DNA of 64,000 bases from Planctomycetota bacterium (GCA_027493525.1 JAOSKN010000002.1:1397326-1461325); one strand, 5' to 3'; counted from the stretch's first letter, positions 1 through 9,748 are shown. Notes: a model not told the origin generated them from the sequence alone. Made by a program: numbers and translations.

Positions 1-45
1 AAGGTCCTGCTGCAGCCGTAGTCGCGGCGCGGAGCGGGCCGCACC

Positions 46-2298
46 ATGAATCAGACCGGCGTACCTCCCACCGCCAACATCCGGCACGGCTGGTTCTCGC
101 TGGTCGTCGGGCTGCTCCTGCTGCTCACCGGCATCGTCCTGCCGGTGGCCTTCTTCCGGCAGCGCAATTCCGCGCAGGAGCAGGCCCGGGAGCGCTTCGA
201 TCTGCTCTCGCGCTCGACGGTGCGCGAGGTCCGGCGCAAGCTTGAACCGGCCGCTCGCGTCCTGGGCGACCTCGAGGCGCAGGCGCGCTTGGGCAACCTG
301 CCCGTCGGCGCCCTTGACCGCCTCGCCCCGATCCTGGTCGAGCGCCTGCGCACCGAGAAGGAACTCACCTGGCTCAGCTACAGCGAGGCTGCGACCGGAC
401 GGTTCGCGGGCGCGCGGCGGCTCCCCGGCGGCACGCTGATCCTGAACACGTCCGATCCCGCCGTGGACGCCGGGTTGCCCAGCGAGTTCAGCATCGGGCA
501 CGATGGCGAGCAGATCGCGCTGCCCCGCGATAAGAAGCCCTACGATCCGCGGAAAGAGGAATTCTTCAATCTGGCCAAGTCCAAGCTCGGCGTCGTCTGG
601 ACCAAGCCTTACCCGTTCAACGAGGGCGACTACGGGATCACCGCGGCCCTCGCCTTGCGCCCCCGCGAGGCGCCCGAGCCGCAGGGAGTATTCACCGCCG
701 ATTTTTACCTGTCGGACCTCTCGCGTTTTCTCGGCGGCCTCGACGTGCCGCCCTCCGGATACCTGTACCTTCTGGACGGTCGCGCCGCGCGGATCGCCGC
801 GCCCGAGACGCAGGATGCCAAGCGCGCCCAACCCGCGCTCGACGCGCTCCTCGCCGCCCTGGGCGAAGCGCCGAAAAACCTTCCCGCGGGCGCGCGGATC
901 CTGAGCCTGGCGGTGGGGGACGAGGCGTACCTCGGCTCGGTCGAATGCTTTGACGTCGAAGGCGGCCTGCGCTGGGCCGTGGCCGTCGTGCAGCCTGAGC
1001 GGGCGCTCCTGGGGCCGCTGGGCTCTCGCCCGGTCTACCTGGTCGTGGCGCTCTCCTCGACGACGCTGCTCATCGGCCTGGGCAGCCTGCTGCTCTATCG
1101 GCGCATGCGCAAGGGCGATCTGCCCATCGCCTTCACCCCCGGCACCACCTCATGGACCGGGCCGCCCCAGGCGCTGCCCAACGTCAGCTCGCCGTTGACC
1201 CGCATCGGCCGGGTCGAAGCGCTCGCGCCGACGGAGGCGCTCGGTTCGTCGCGGCGCGAGTCGGGCCCCGCCGCCGCCATCCGCTTCGTCTTCGCGGCCA
1301 CCGACGTTCAGAAGGGCACGGCCGCGCGCGCCGTGGCGCTCGATCGGCCCGTCGAGGACCTCTCCACCGAGCCGCTGCTGCGGCTGGCCCCGCGGGTGCT
1401 CGTGGACGACCGGCCCACGCCGGCCCTCGCCGGGATCCCGATCCTCGCCAAGCTCGGCCAAGGGGCCTTTGGAGCGGTCTATTACGGCGTGCATCCGCGG
1501 TTGCGCCGCGCGGTCGCGGTGAAAGTGCTCTCGTTCCTGGTCGCCGCGAAGAACGAGGAGTGGGTCAAGCGCTTCTACCGCGAAGCCCAGCTCGCCGCGT
1601 CGATCAACTCCCCGCACCTCGTCTCCGTCTTCGACGTGAATTCGGAGGAAGGGCTCTTCTTCCTGGTCATGGAGTACGTGCGCGGCCCGACCGCCGGCGA
1701 ACACCTGCGCGCTTCGCGCCTGGAACCCCATGGCGGGATGCCGGAGGCCGATGCGCTGCGCATCGCCTTGGCCGCCGCGCGCGGCCTGGCCGCCGCGCAC
1801 GCCGCGGGCGTCATCCACCGGGACATCAAGCCCGACAACGTGATGCTCCCCCTCGGCCCAGACGGTCAGCCGCGCTTCGACGAGGCCAAGCTCACCGATC
1901 TCGGCATCGCGCGGCGCGAGGAGAAGGGCCTGACCATGACCGAGACCGAGGTGGCCATGGGCACCTTCGGCTACATGGCGCCCGAACAGGCCCGCGACGC
2001 GCGCAAGGCCGTGAAGGCCTCCGACGTCTTCTCCATGGGCGCATCCCTCTACGATCTGCTTGCCGGGAAGCCGCCTTTCACGGGAACCTCGGCGCTGAGC
2101 GTGCTGATGGATACCCTGGAGAAGCCGCACGAGCCGATCCACAAGCTCCGCCCCGACGTCTCGCCCGCCACGGCGCTGCTCTTGGACCGCTGCCTGGAGA
2201 AGAACCCCGAGCACCGCTACCCGGACGGCGCCGCGCTGGCGGGGGCGTTGGAGGTTGCGCTGGCCAAAACCCGGAAGGAAGCCCAATCGAATTCCTGA
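46..2298 (+). CDS. Transmembrane serine/threonine protein kinase with extracytoplasmic sensor
   Basis: A 750-residue Hanks-type kinase. A membrane segment lies near residues 16-37 and a second near 326-350. The roughly 290 residues between them look like an extracytoplasmic sensor of the dCache kind, though that fold is inferred. A Pro/Ala-rich linker leads to the kinase domain from about residue 463: glycine loop GQGAFG, catalytic Lys493 (AVKVL), HRDIKPDN with Asp593, DLG with Asp618 in place of DFG (common in bacterial kinases), and the GTFGYMAPEQ segment. There are no PASTA repeats. The protein probably senses an envelope signal and phosphorylates cytoplasmic proteins. A membrane HEAT-repeat gene follows 83 bp downstream on the same strand and may be a partner. 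Confidence 0.93.
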   Translation: MNQTGVPPTANIRHGWFSLVVGLLLLLTGIVLPVAFFRQRNSAQEQARERFDLLSRSTVREVRRKLEPAARVLGDLEAQARLGNLPVGALDRLAPILVERLRTEKELTWLSYSEAATGRFAGARRLPGGTLILNTSDPAVDAGLPSEFSIGHDGEQIALPRDKKPYDPRKEEFFNLAKSKLGVVWTKPYPFNEGDYGITAALALRPREAPEPQGVFTADFYLSDLSRFLGGLDVPPSGYLYLLDGRAARIAAPETQDAKRAQPALDALLAALGEAPKNLPAGARILSLAVGDEAYLGSVECFDVEGGLRWAVAVVQPERALLGPLGSRPVYLVVALSSTTLLIGLGSLLLYRRMRKGDLPIAFTPGTTSWTGPPQALPNVSSPLTRIGRVEALAPTEALGSSRRESGPAAAIRFVFAATDVQKGTAARAVALDRPVEDLSTEPLLRLAPRVLVDDRPTPALAGIPILAKLGQGAFGAVYYGVHPRLRRAVAVKVLSFLVAAKNEEWVKRFYREAQLAASINSPHLVSVFDVNSEEGLFFLVMEYVRGPTAGEHLRASRLEPHGGMPEADALRIALAAARGLAAAHAAGVIHRDIKPDNVMLPLGPDGQPRFDEAKLTDLGIARREEKGLTMTETEVAMGTFGYMAPEQARDARKAVKASDVFSMGASLYDLLAGKPPFTGTSALSVLMDTLEKPHEPIHKLRPDVSPATALLLDRCLEKNPEHRYPDGAALAGALEVALAKTRKEAQSNS

Positions 2299-2381
2299 AG
2301 CCGAGCTTGTCAGGCGGGTGGGTCGACAAGCCGCGGATTGGTCCGGGAATCCAGTCCATTCCCCCTTTGAACTGCCGTCTT

Positions 2382-4112
2382 ATGCCTATGCAAGTTCCGG
2401 CTCCTGCGGACTCAACTCAATCCGTGCCTTCGGCGAACCCAGAACCGGAGTCCCGGACGGAAGGGGCTGCCGCCAGCAGGAACGCGTTGCTCGTATTGGG
2501 AGTCGGCCAGGCGTTCTTCGCATTGGGGCTGTATGGGACGCTGGCCGAAGGCTTCACGAGCATCGAGTCGTATGCGCTGGTCGGCTTGGCCGGCAGTGTC
2601 TCCCTGGTCCTGGCGTTGTGGACCTTCATCCTGGGCGTACGCGCGCTGACGGCCGACTCGCCGCGCCGCTGGCCGATGCTGCTGGTGGCCCTGGCCCTGC
2701 TGGAGTGGGCCCTGCCGTGCGCTTGGGCCTGGAAACCCCTGTGGGCTCGAGAGGAATTCAGCGAGGTCCAGACCTGGTTTTACGGGACCGGGCTTCCGGT
2801 ATTCGCGCCCTTCTTCTGCCTGGCTGCCCTGGCCGGCATGCCCGCCGCGTGGCTGCTGTGGCGCGGGCTGGAGCGCCGCCGGCTGAGGCGGAACTTGCCC
2901 GCGTCGAGCGCGGCCCAACGGCGCCGGAGTCTATGGCTCTGCTTTGGCGCCGTCATGCTGGCGGCCGTCGTCGGCGTGCTGCCCTTCCCGCTCTACCTGT
3001 ACGCGATCGTGTCCAACTATTCGACGCTGTACAGCAAGTTGGGAAAGCGGCGCACGGCAGAACAGAATTGGCGGGACGCGGTCGTGGCCCGCGCGCCGGA
3101 CTACGTTCGCGTCGCGGTGGAGTGGGGCCTGCGCGGACTTGAGAACGATGCTCCGGACTGGCGCCTGCTCGTGCTGCATCGAGGTCAATTGCCCGCGAGT
3201 GTCCTTCGAGACTACCTGTTGCACGACGAGTATTGCGGATACGCCTGGTTCGATTGGCAGGCCGGCGCCCAGGATGAGTTGAACGAACTGGCCGAGCGCC
3301 TGGCGCTGCGCGATCCGGCCCTGCCTGTACGTCTCAAGCCCGGGGATCGGCTTTTTAATGTAGCCGGATTCCAGTTGGGCAAGAGCGGCTCGTTGGAGGA
3401 CTTCAAGCGCTGCCTTACGGACGACACGGACACGGAATTCCTTGACGGGCTGAACAAGAGTTTGAAAGAGTACGCACGTGCCGAGTTCGCGCCGCTGCTG
3501 GCCGCGCGCGCGGAAGGACCGGCACCCGCGTCCCTTTGGTACTTGCACGGCGCCACGCTACTGAGTTCTCCCGAAGCGTGCGAAACCTTGTGGCGTACGA
3601 TGCTTGCCGCGAATAATCCTGAGGTGGCGCGTCGTGCCGCCACGATCCTCTCGGAGATCCCGGACGACAAGGTATTCGGGAAACTGGCTCTGGAATTCCT
3701 TGAGGCGCGCGATCCGCAGGTGCGGCGGAATACCGTCTTTGACCTGCTATTCATCAATAAGCGGCGGGTGGAAGGCGCCGCCGCCATCAAGGTCCTGCTG
3801 CGACGATTGGCTGATCCTGACCAGTACGTGCGGCGCGGCGCCGTAAAATTGATCAGGGAGGTGCTCGATCCGCCCGTGGATGCCGTGAACCCCTTCCAAC
3901 CCGCGCCGCCGGCGGCCTATCCGCCCATGCCGTTTGACAAGGTCGCGGCCAGTTCGTGGGAGATTCCTACCAGCCTTTGCTTCCGCGCGCCGCGCCTGGA
4001 CGAAGCGTTGACGCCCGAAGCCGCGTGGGAGAAAGCATGTATCGAGGATGTTCGCGCCGACGCGGAGGACTGGCTGAAAGCACACGATGTCGGCTCCGAC
4101 ACCCGGCCCTGA
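2382..4112 (+). CDS. Multi-pass membrane protein with C-terminal HEAT-like repeats
   Basis: A 576-residue protein of unknown function. The reading frame is open far upstream, but the kinase gene occupies that region, so the ATG at 2382 (MPMQVPAPAD) is chosen. About five hydrophobic segments fall within residues 30-210, including ones starting LLVLGVGQAFF and LWLCFGAVMLAAVV. The rest is soluble and ends in Ala/Leu/Arg-rich helical repeats (ARRAATILSEIPD, QVRRNTVFDLLF, YVRRGAVKLIREVL) that read as HEAT-like units. Such repeats usually mediate protein contacts. Its place directly after the membrane kinase suggests a shared signalling role, but nothing in the sequence proves it. Confidence 0.75.
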   Translation: MPMQVPAPADSTQSVPSANPEPESRTEGAAASRNALLVLGVGQAFFALGLYGTLAEGFTSIESYALVGLAGSVSLVLALWTFILGVRALTADSPRRWPMLLVALALLEWALPCAWAWKPLWAREEFSEVQTWFYGTGLPVFAPFFCLAALAGMPAAWLLWRGLERRRLRRNLPASSAAQRRRSLWLCFGAVMLAAVVGVLPFPLYLYAIVSNYSTLYSKLGKRRTAEQNWRDAVVARAPDYVRVAVEWGLRGLENDAPDWRLLVLHRGQLPASVLRDYLLHDEYCGYAWFDWQAGAQDELNELAERLALRDPALPVRLKPGDRLFNVAGFQLGKSGSLEDFKRCLTDDTDTEFLDGLNKSLKEYARAEFAPLLAARAEGPAPASLWYLHGATLLSSPEACETLWRTMLAANNPEVARRAATILSEIPDDKVFGKLALEFLEARDPQVRRNTVFDLLFINKRRVEGAAAIKVLLRRLADPDQYVRRGAVKLIREVLDPPVDAVNPFQPAPPAAYPPMPFDKVAASSWEIPTSLCFRAPRLDEALTPEAAWEKACIEDVRADAEDWLKAHDVGSDTRP

Positions 4113-4294
4113 GCAGTCGTCTCGCAGTCACTTCCATACATCTTTCTAACACCCTGAAGGCCTTGATGTTCCCCAGGTGAATTGAGTCCAGACCCTAGCC
4201 CTTCCGGCCGATACTCCGAACGGGAAGGATGTCGTCGCGGGCGCGTCCAAAGGTCGCGTGCGGCCTCGGCGCGGGGACACGGGACCGTAGGCCC

Positions 4295-5077
4295 TTGAGC
4301 TACCTCGAAGCCATCGCGCTGGGCGTGGTTCAGGGACTGACGGAGTTCCTGCCAGTCTCCTCGTCGGGACATCTGGCCGTGGGGCACCTGGTGTTGGGCG
4401 AACCCTCGCCAGAGACCGTCGCGTTCGACGTGCTGGTCCATGGCGCGACGCTGTTGGTGATCTTTGGGGTCTTCGGCCGCCTGATGCTCAACCTTCTTCG
4501 CGAGAACCGCCGGCTGCTGCTGGTCATCCTGGCCGCCAGCGTGCCGACGGCGCTCGTGGGCCTGTACTGGCGCGAGGACATGGCGGCGCTGGGCCGCTCG
4601 CCCCTGGCCCTGGCCGGCTGCTTCGCCGTGACGGGCTGTTTCCTTTGGAGTTCCGCGCGGGCCGCGCGCGAGGAAGACGCCCCGGCCGAAGCCGCCGCGT
4701 GGCGCGTGCCGCTCGTCGAGGCGCTCCTGGTGGGGCTCGCGCAGGCGCTGGCGCTGGCGCCGGGGGTTTCGCGCTCGGGCGTGACGATCTCGACCGGCCG
4801 GCTCTGCGGGATCGGCGCCGAGCGCGCGGTGGCTTTCAGCTTCCTGCTCGGCACGCCGGCCATCGTCGGCGCGCTGATCGCGGAATCGGGCCCGATCGCC
4901 GGCCTGGCGCACAGCGATCCGGGGCCCCTGGCGGCCGGCTTCGCCGCGGCCTTCGCCTCGGGCCTGCTGGCGATGGGCCTGCTGCGGCACGTGGCGCGCC
5001 GCGGCGCCCTGCCGCGCTTCGCGCCGTACTGCTTTCTGATGGCGGCCGCCTGCCTGGTATTGGCCGCCGTGAAGTGA
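4295..5077 (+). CDS. uppP: Undecaprenyl-diphosphatase UppP/BacA
   Basis: An integral membrane phosphatase that recycles undecaprenyl diphosphate to the monophosphate lipid carrier used in peptidoglycan and glycan export. Both family signatures are present: EFLPVSSSGHL near residues 15-25 and PGVSRSGVT near residue 160, with multiple hydrophobic segments between and after. A TTG at 4295 starts the protein at LSYLEAIALGVVQG, which fits the family N-terminus. An ATG at 4229 would add 22 Arg-rich residues unlike the family, so I prefer the TTG. The gene lies 48 bp before ftsK, so two envelope genes are adjacent. Confidence 0.92.
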   Translation: MSYLEAIALGVVQGLTEFLPVSSSGHLAVGHLVLGEPSPETVAFDVLVHGATLLVIFGVFGRLMLNLLRENRRLLLVILAASVPTALVGLYWREDMAALGRSPLALAGCFAVTGCFLWSSARAAREEDAPAEAAAWRVPLVEALLVGLAQALALAPGVSRSGVTISTGRLCGIGAERAVAFSFLLGTPAIVGALIAESGPIAGLAHSDPGPLAAGFAAAFASGLLAMGLLRHVARRGALPRFAPYCFLMAAACLVLAAVK

Positions 5078-5125
5078 GGTTTGCATCGCCGCGGGTTCTC
5101 GAACCGCGGTAAGTGGGGAGAAACG

Positions 5126-8062
5126 ATGGAGCACGATCGAGCGCAAGAGACCACCGCCATCGTCACCGGGCTGGGCTTGGGAGGACTGGGCTTGTTCTGC
5201 GGCCTCAGCCTCTTCAGCCACGCGCCGGCCGACGTGATGGATTACCATGCCGCCAGCGCCGGGCAGGTGCACAATCTCGGGGGGCTCCTCGGGGCGCACC
5301 TGGCCCAGCACCTCCTGTGCCTGTACGGCATCGGCGCCTGGATCCTGACCGCCTGCCTGCTGGTCTTCGGGGCGATGATCTGCGCGGCGCGCTCGATGTC
5401 CGGGATGCTGTTGCGCGGCGCCGGCGCGGTGCTGATGACGGCGGTCGTCGCGGCCTGGGCCGGCACGACCGACCTCCCCGCCAGCCCCGGCGCGGAACCG
5501 GCCTTCCGCCAAGCGTACCCGGCCGGCGTGGGCGGCCTGGTCGGCGGCGCGTACCTGGCCGCGCCGCTGGTCAGCTACTTCGGCGCCGTGGGCGTGTACC
5601 TCGTGCTCGTCACCGCGGGGCTGCTGGCCGGGCTGCTGATCGCGCAGGATGCGACCGAGACGGCGCTCGCGCTGGTCGGGCGCGGTTGCGCCCGCGCGAT
5701 GGTGTGGGGCTGGGAGGCCCTGCTGCGGCGCGCGCGCGCGACCGGCGAGGCCGCCGCGGCCTCCCTCACCCCCGCCACCGCCCAGGCCGAAGGCGCCAAC
5801 CTCCGCGCGGTCCTCGACGAAACCCGCACCGGGCGGTTCCGCAATGAGGGCGGCGTACTGGTTGCCGAGGAACCCGGCAAGCGCCACGCGACCAAGCCGC
5901 GCTTCAAGTTCGATCCCGAAGAGCTGAAGCAGGCCGAGGCGGAAGCCGAAGCCGAGGTGGCCCCTTCGCGCCGCAAGCCCGCCAAACCGGAGAAGGACGC
6001 CGCGCCGCCGGCCGAGAAGAACGAACCGGAAGCCAAGGCGCCGAAGGAATCGAAGGAAGACCGCGAGGCCAAGGAGGCCGCGCAGCGCCGCGAGGAAGCC
6101 GTGCGGCAGGCCGAGCAGGCCGAGGCCGAGCGGCAGCGCCGCGAGAAGGAAGTGCAGGAGCAGTCGCGCAAGGAGGCCGTCGCGCTGGAGCGGCTCGAGC
6201 GCGAGCGCGCCGCCAAGCAGCGCGAGCAGGACAAAGCCCGCGCCAAACTGGCCGCCTCGCTGGGGCATAAGCCCCAGGAAGCCCCCGCCGCGCCGGAGGC
6301 CGCGCCCGCCGGCGAGGCCGAGAAGCCGCCCAAGCCCAAGCTGCCCGACGACTACAACCTGCCCGACATCAAGAAGCTGGAGGAGAAGGACGAGGTCATC
6401 GAGGTCAGCAGCGACACGCTGAAGGAGCGCGGCGCGAAGCTCATCGAGACGCTCTGGGAGTTCAAGATCGGCAGCCGCCTCGTCAACATCCACCACGGCC
6501 CGACGGTGACGATGTTCGAACTCTCCCTCGACCCGGGGATCAAGGTCTCGCGGGTGCTGAGCCTCAGCGACAACCTGGCGATGGCGATGAAGTCCGAGCA
6601 CGGCGTGCGCATCGTCGCTCCGCTGCCCGGCCGCGACAGCATCGGCATCGAGATCCCCAACACCGAGGATTACGTCGTCCGCATGCGCCCGATCCTCGAG
6701 TCGCCGACCTTCCGCGCGGGCAAGTGGACGCTCCCGCTGGTCCTGGGCCGCGACGCCACCGGCACCCCGCTCATCACCGACCTGGCCACCATGCCGCACC
6801 TGCTCATCGCCGGCACCACCGGCAGCGGCAAGTCGATCTGCGTCAACTCGATCATCCTTTCGTTGATGGTCCTGCGCCGGCCGCACGAGGTGAAGCTGAT
6901 CCTCGTCGATCCGAAGCAGGTCGAGATGACCGACTTCCGCGGCATCCCGCACCTGCTCAGCCCCGTCGTCACCGACATGAAGTTGGCCGCCGGAGTGCTC
7001 ACCTGGGCCGTGGAGAAGATGGAACAGCGCTACGAGCGCATGAGCAAGGTGGGCGTGCGCAACATTTCGAGCTTCAACAAGCTCTCGCGCGAAGAGCGCC
7101 TGGAACGCCTGCCCAAGGACGAGCCGCCCGACGAGTATCTCGACAAGATGCCTTACCTCGTGGTGATCGTCGACGAGTTCGCGGACCTGATGATGACGGC
7201 GGGCAAGGAGATCGAACAGTCCATCGCGCGGCTGGCGCAGAAGGCGCGCGCGGCGGGCATCCACGTCATCCTCGCCACCCAGCGCCCCAGCGCCGACGTC
7301 GTCACCGGCCTGATCAAGACCAACCTGCCCTGCCGCATCTGCTTCCAAGTGAAGTCCAAGATCGACAGCCGCATCGTGCTGGATACCTCCGGCGCCGACA
7401 AGCTCGCCGGGAAGGGCGACATGCTCTTCCTGCCCCCCGGCAGCAGCAACCTGATCCGCGCCAAGGGCGTCTACATCGCCGACCACGAACTCCAGGAGGT
7501 CGTCAAGTTCTGCAAGAACCAGGCCGAGCCGATCTACAGCGACGAGATCGAGCAGGTCGCGCGGCTGGCCGCGGGCGTGGAGGAAGAAGGGCAGGAGAAA
7601 GAAGCCATCCAGCTCGACGACCGCTTCGACGAGGCCGTCGAGTGCTTCCTCGCGCTGGGCCGCGCCAGCACTTCGCTGTTGCAGCGCCGTATGAGCCTCG
7701 GTTACACGCGCGCGGCGAAGGTCTGCGACCAGATGGAGGCGCTGGGCATCGTCGGCCCCGACCGCGGCGCCAAGGGCCGCGAACTGCTCATCACGCCCGA
7801 AGGCTGGGAGTCCTACAAGCGCTCGCGCTCCGGCGCGTCCCAGGACGGCGCCTGGGGCCCGCTTGGCAGCAAGGACAACCCCGGCCCCGGCGCGGCGCCC
7901 GAGGAAGAACTCTCCGCCGTCGCGCTCCTGGATCCGGTGGACGGCACCAAGGCCGACGCCGAGGGCAACGACCCCGAAGCCGGCGACATGGCCGCCGAAC
8001 CCGACGCGGCCCTCGTCAGCGCGCTCGATGCCGATGAGGACGACGACGAAGAAGAAACCTGA
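5126..8062 (+). CDS. ftsK: DNA translocase FtsK/SpoIIIE
   Basis: A 978-residue motor that pumps chromosomal DNA through the division septum and aids dimer resolution at dif. About four membrane segments occupy residues 10-172. A long Ala/Glu/Lys-rich charged linker runs from about 220 to 400. The alpha/beta motor follows, with Walker A GTTGSGKS at residues 563-570, Walker B-like LVVIVDEFADLM, and the conserved ILATQRPSADVVTGLIK. A C-terminal gamma winged helix (FDEAVECFLALGRAS onward, from about residue 833) would read KOPS-type sequences. An acidic tail follows. The ATG at 5126 is chosen because GGGGAG lies just upstream; the frame extends 15 codons further without a better signal. Confidence 0.95.
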   Translation: MEHDRAQETTAIVTGLGLGGLGLFCGLSLFSHAPADVMDYHAASAGQVHNLGGLLGAHLAQHLLCLYGIGAWILTACLLVFGAMICAARSMSGMLLRGAGAVLMTAVVAAWAGTTDLPASPGAEPAFRQAYPAGVGGLVGGAYLAAPLVSYFGAVGVYLVLVTAGLLAGLLIAQDATETALALVGRGCARAMVWGWEALLRRARATGEAAAASLTPATAQAEGANLRAVLDETRTGRFRNEGGVLVAEEPGKRHATKPRFKFDPEELKQAEAEAEAEVAPSRRKPAKPEKDAAPPAEKNEPEAKAPKESKEDREAKEAAQRREEAVRQAEQAEAERQRREKEVQEQSRKEAVALERLERERAAKQREQDKARAKLAASLGHKPQEAPAAPEAAPAGEAEKPPKPKLPDDYNLPDIKKLEEKDEVIEVSSDTLKERGAKLIETLWEFKIGSRLVNIHHGPTVTMFELSLDPGIKVSRVLSLSDNLAMAMKSEHGVRIVAPLPGRDSIGIEIPNTEDYVVRMRPILESPTFRAGKWTLPLVLGRDATGTPLITDLATMPHLLIAGTTGSGKSICVNSIILSLMVLRRPHEVKLILVDPKQVEMTDFRGIPHLLSPVVTDMKLAAGVLTWAVEKMEQRYERMSKVGVRNISSFNKLSREERLERLPKDEPPDEYLDKMPYLVVIVDEFADLMMTAGKEIEQSIARLAQKARAAGIHVILATQRPSADVVTGLIKTNLPCRICFQVKSKIDSRIVLDTSGADKLAGKGDMLFLPPGSSNLIRAKGVYIADHELQEVVKFCKNQAEPIYSDEIEQVARLAAGVEEEGQEKEAIQLDDRFDEAVECFLALGRASTSLLQRRMSLGYTRAAKVCDQMEALGIVGPDRGAKGRELLITPEGWESYKRSRSGASQDGAWGPLGSKDNPGPGAAPEEELSAVALLDPVDGTKADAEGNDPEAGDMAAEPDAALVSALDADEDDDEEET

Positions 8063-8107
8063 CGCCTCGTGAAGTTACAGGAGGTGCTGCCGACGATCTT
8101 CAAGCGC

Positions 8108-8139
8108 CACGGGTCGTGCGCTTCAGCGCACGCCCCGTG
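8108..8139. other. Strong hairpin downstream of ftsK
   Basis: The arms CACGGG..GTGCGC and GCGCAC..CCCGTG pair around a TTCA loop, with only a 2x2 internal mismatch. The hairpin lies 46 bp after the ftsK stop. No T tract follows, so it may be a factor-dependent terminator or an mRNA-end stabiliser rather than a classical intrinsic terminator. Confidence 0.45.
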
Positions 8140-8227
8140 CTGAGCGACGCGGCGTACCCCTGCCCTCAATTTCTCGGTCCCGCAAACGCAAATCCTCAAG
8201 GTTGCTCCGATGTGGTAGCCTTTCCGC

Positions 8228-8701
8228 ATGGCCGCGCGACGAGAGCGATCCGAGGAGGGCGGCGAACGCCGCAAGCCCGCGAAGGGCCTGGGCTGCATCG
8301 GCGGGTCGCTCTTCTTCGTCCTCGGCGTGGGGGTCATCTTCGTCGCCTTCGCGCTGGGCCGGGCCTGGGAGGCCAAGCCTCCCGGACAGGACAAGCTGAC
8401 CGTCGAGGACCTCAAGCGGCAGCTTGAACAGACTTCCGCCGAGGCCCGCCGCATGGCCGCCGAAGCGCTGGGCATGAAGGGCGAGGACGCCGCGCCGGCG
8501 GTGCAGGATCTGACGGAGCGCCTCAAGGACGAGAGCGAGGCCGTGCGCAAGGCCGCCGCCGACGCGCTCGGACGGATCGGACCTCAAGCCGAGGAAGCCC
8601 TCCCCGCGTTGCAAGAAGCCATGCGCGAAGGCTCCGAACAGGTCCGCGAGGCCGCGAAGCAAGCGATGGAGCGGATTCAGGAACTGAGAGACAAGGAATA
8701 A
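8228..8701 (+). CDS. Small membrane-anchored HEAT-repeat protein
   Basis: A 157-residue protein. A basic N-terminus (MAARRERSEEGG) precedes one membrane segment at about residues 28-48 (GGSLFFVLGVGVIFVAFALG). The remainder holds two to three HEAT/armadillo-like helical pairs (ARRMAAEALGMKGEDAAPAV, AVRKAAADALGRIGPQAEEA, QVREAAKQAMERI). HEAT repeats of this PBS-lyase-like type are scaffolds, and no catalytic residues are visible. It lies 13 bp before a VOC gene and is probably cotranscribed with it. Its partner is unknown. Confidence 0.8.
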   Translation: MAARRERSEEGGERRKPAKGLGCIGGSLFFVLGVGVIFVAFALGRAWEAKPPGQDKLTVEDLKRQLEQTSAEARRMAAEALGMKGEDAAPAVQDLTERLKDESEAVRKAAADALGRIGPQAEEALPALQEAMREGSEQVREAAKQAMERIQELRDKE

Positions 8702-8714
8702 GAGCGAGGCTCGC

Positions 8715-9083
8715 ATGGACAAGATCGTCGTCGAGAAACTGGATCACGTCACAGTCAACGTCACCGACGTCGAACGCGCCAAGGGGTTTTACGGCGGCTT
8801 GTTCGGCCTGAAGGAAGTCCCGCGCCCGAAGAGCTTCGGCTTCGGCGGCGCGTGGTACGATCTGAACGGGACGTTCCTGCATCTGGTCCAGCGTCCGGAA
8901 CCCGACGCGGCCTCGGGGCGGCACTTCGCGGTCTGGACGGCCGACGTGCAGCAGGCCGCGCGCGCGGTGGAAGCCGCCGGCTACCCGGTGAAGTGGGACA
9001 AGCTGAAGATCGAAGGCGTGGACCGCTTCTTCACGCAGGACCCCGACGGCAATCGCGTCGAAGTGCAAGGCTCGGATGCGTAG
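8715..9083 (+). CDS. VOC (glyoxalase/bleomycin resistance) superfamily protein
   Basis: A 122-residue single-module vicinal-oxygen-chelate protein. It opens with KLDHVTVNVTDVERAKGFYG, where the His is the usual first metal ligand, continues through GTFLHLVQRP, and ends DPDGNRVEVQG with the Glu of the metal site. Two beta-alpha-beta-beta-beta units can be followed. The family includes glyoxalase I, dioxygenases and resistance proteins, and the substrate here cannot be read from sequence. It follows the small HEAT gene in the same orientation and is the last gene before a long convergent intergenic region. Confidence 0.85.
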   Translation: MDKIVVEKLDHVTVNVTDVERAKGFYGGLFGLKEVPRPKSFGFGGAWYDLNGTFLHLVQRPEPDAASGRHFAVWTADVQQAARAVEAAGYPVKWDKLKIEGVDRFFTQDPDGNRVEVQGSDA

Positions 9084-9087
9084 CGCG

Positions 9088-9117
9088 GGTTCTGGGTTCT
9101 GGGTTCTGGGTTCTGGA
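9088..9117. repeat. Heptanucleotide tandem repeat (GGGTTCT)x4
   Basis: Four perfect copies of GGGTTCT plus two bases begin 5 bp after the VOC stop codon. This is a short intergenic tandem repeat of period 7. A second period-7 repeat with a different unit lies at 47463-47507. Confidence 0.9.
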
Positions 9118-9748
9118 ACTGATCGACTGGCGCCGCCGGCTTGATCCAGGATGGGGACTTTTGTCCCTCGAACCTGCCGTAGAAAAAGCCAAGGGCGGCC
9201 CACGCTTGCGCATGTTGCCGCTCTGGACCATCAGGCACACTCCGCGTGCTCTGCGCCCTCAACGCGCTCAGGGCGCTCGCCGGGCGGGCCCTCCCCGCGT
9301 TCCCGGCGCACTCCACGCGCTCTGCACCTGCGTACTTCTTCAACCTTAGAAGCCGCCCGCCCGGGAAGGAGAAGAAACCCGGGCGAGCGGCCAAGGACGC
9401 GCCGCGCCCTTTGAAACTGGTTGGGCTGCGCCGCACTGGGGGCTACGAGAAACTGGCGGCCGCCCAGTGCGACGAGCCCAAGATCGAGATTGGTTCGTCC
9501 GGCACGAGGCGCGGCGGGGAGTTTTCCTGCGTGCGTAGCGCGGAAATCGCCCAGCCCGGGACTTCGGCCGGTCCATTCGGGAAGCCGATTCGGCCTCCAG
9601 ACACTCGATTATTATACCCTACGCGAACGTAGGGATGCCAGCTTTTGAGCAGCGAAAATGAACGTAAAAGTCGGCCGCATCCATCGATTCGTGGGCTGGA
9701 ATTTGCGCGCGCTTTCGTTCAAGCGGGTAAACCGCGCGCGAGCCGGAT
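9118..9748. other. Convergent intergenic region with three hairpins, no supported gene
   Basis: These 631 bp lie between two convergent genes. I see no credible coding frame; the longest ORFs have Arg/Pro/Ser-rich shadow composition. Three foldable stretches stand out: 9353-9390 (13-bp arms, 12 pairs), 9421-9481 (about 20-bp imperfect arms, TTGGGCT..CGCACTGGG with its complement), and 9617-9634 (CCCTACG-CGAA-CGTAGGG, perfect). They could be terminators, a small structured RNA, or the remains of a dispersed element. Confidence 0.5.

Noticed and set aside
1150..2286. A 378-codon minus-strand frame opposite the kinase
   Set aside because: No recognisable motif, and the sense frame carries a complete kinase domain.
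3917..7486. A 1189-codon open frame on the minus strand
   Set aside because: It lies opposite uppP and ftsK, whose motifs are unambiguous. Its composition (runs of Arg, Gly, His, Leu) is typical of antisense frames in GC-rich DNA.
9246..9632. A 128-codon plus-strand frame in the convergent gap
   Set aside because: Arg/Pro/Ser-rich composition, no motif, and it spans the hairpins.
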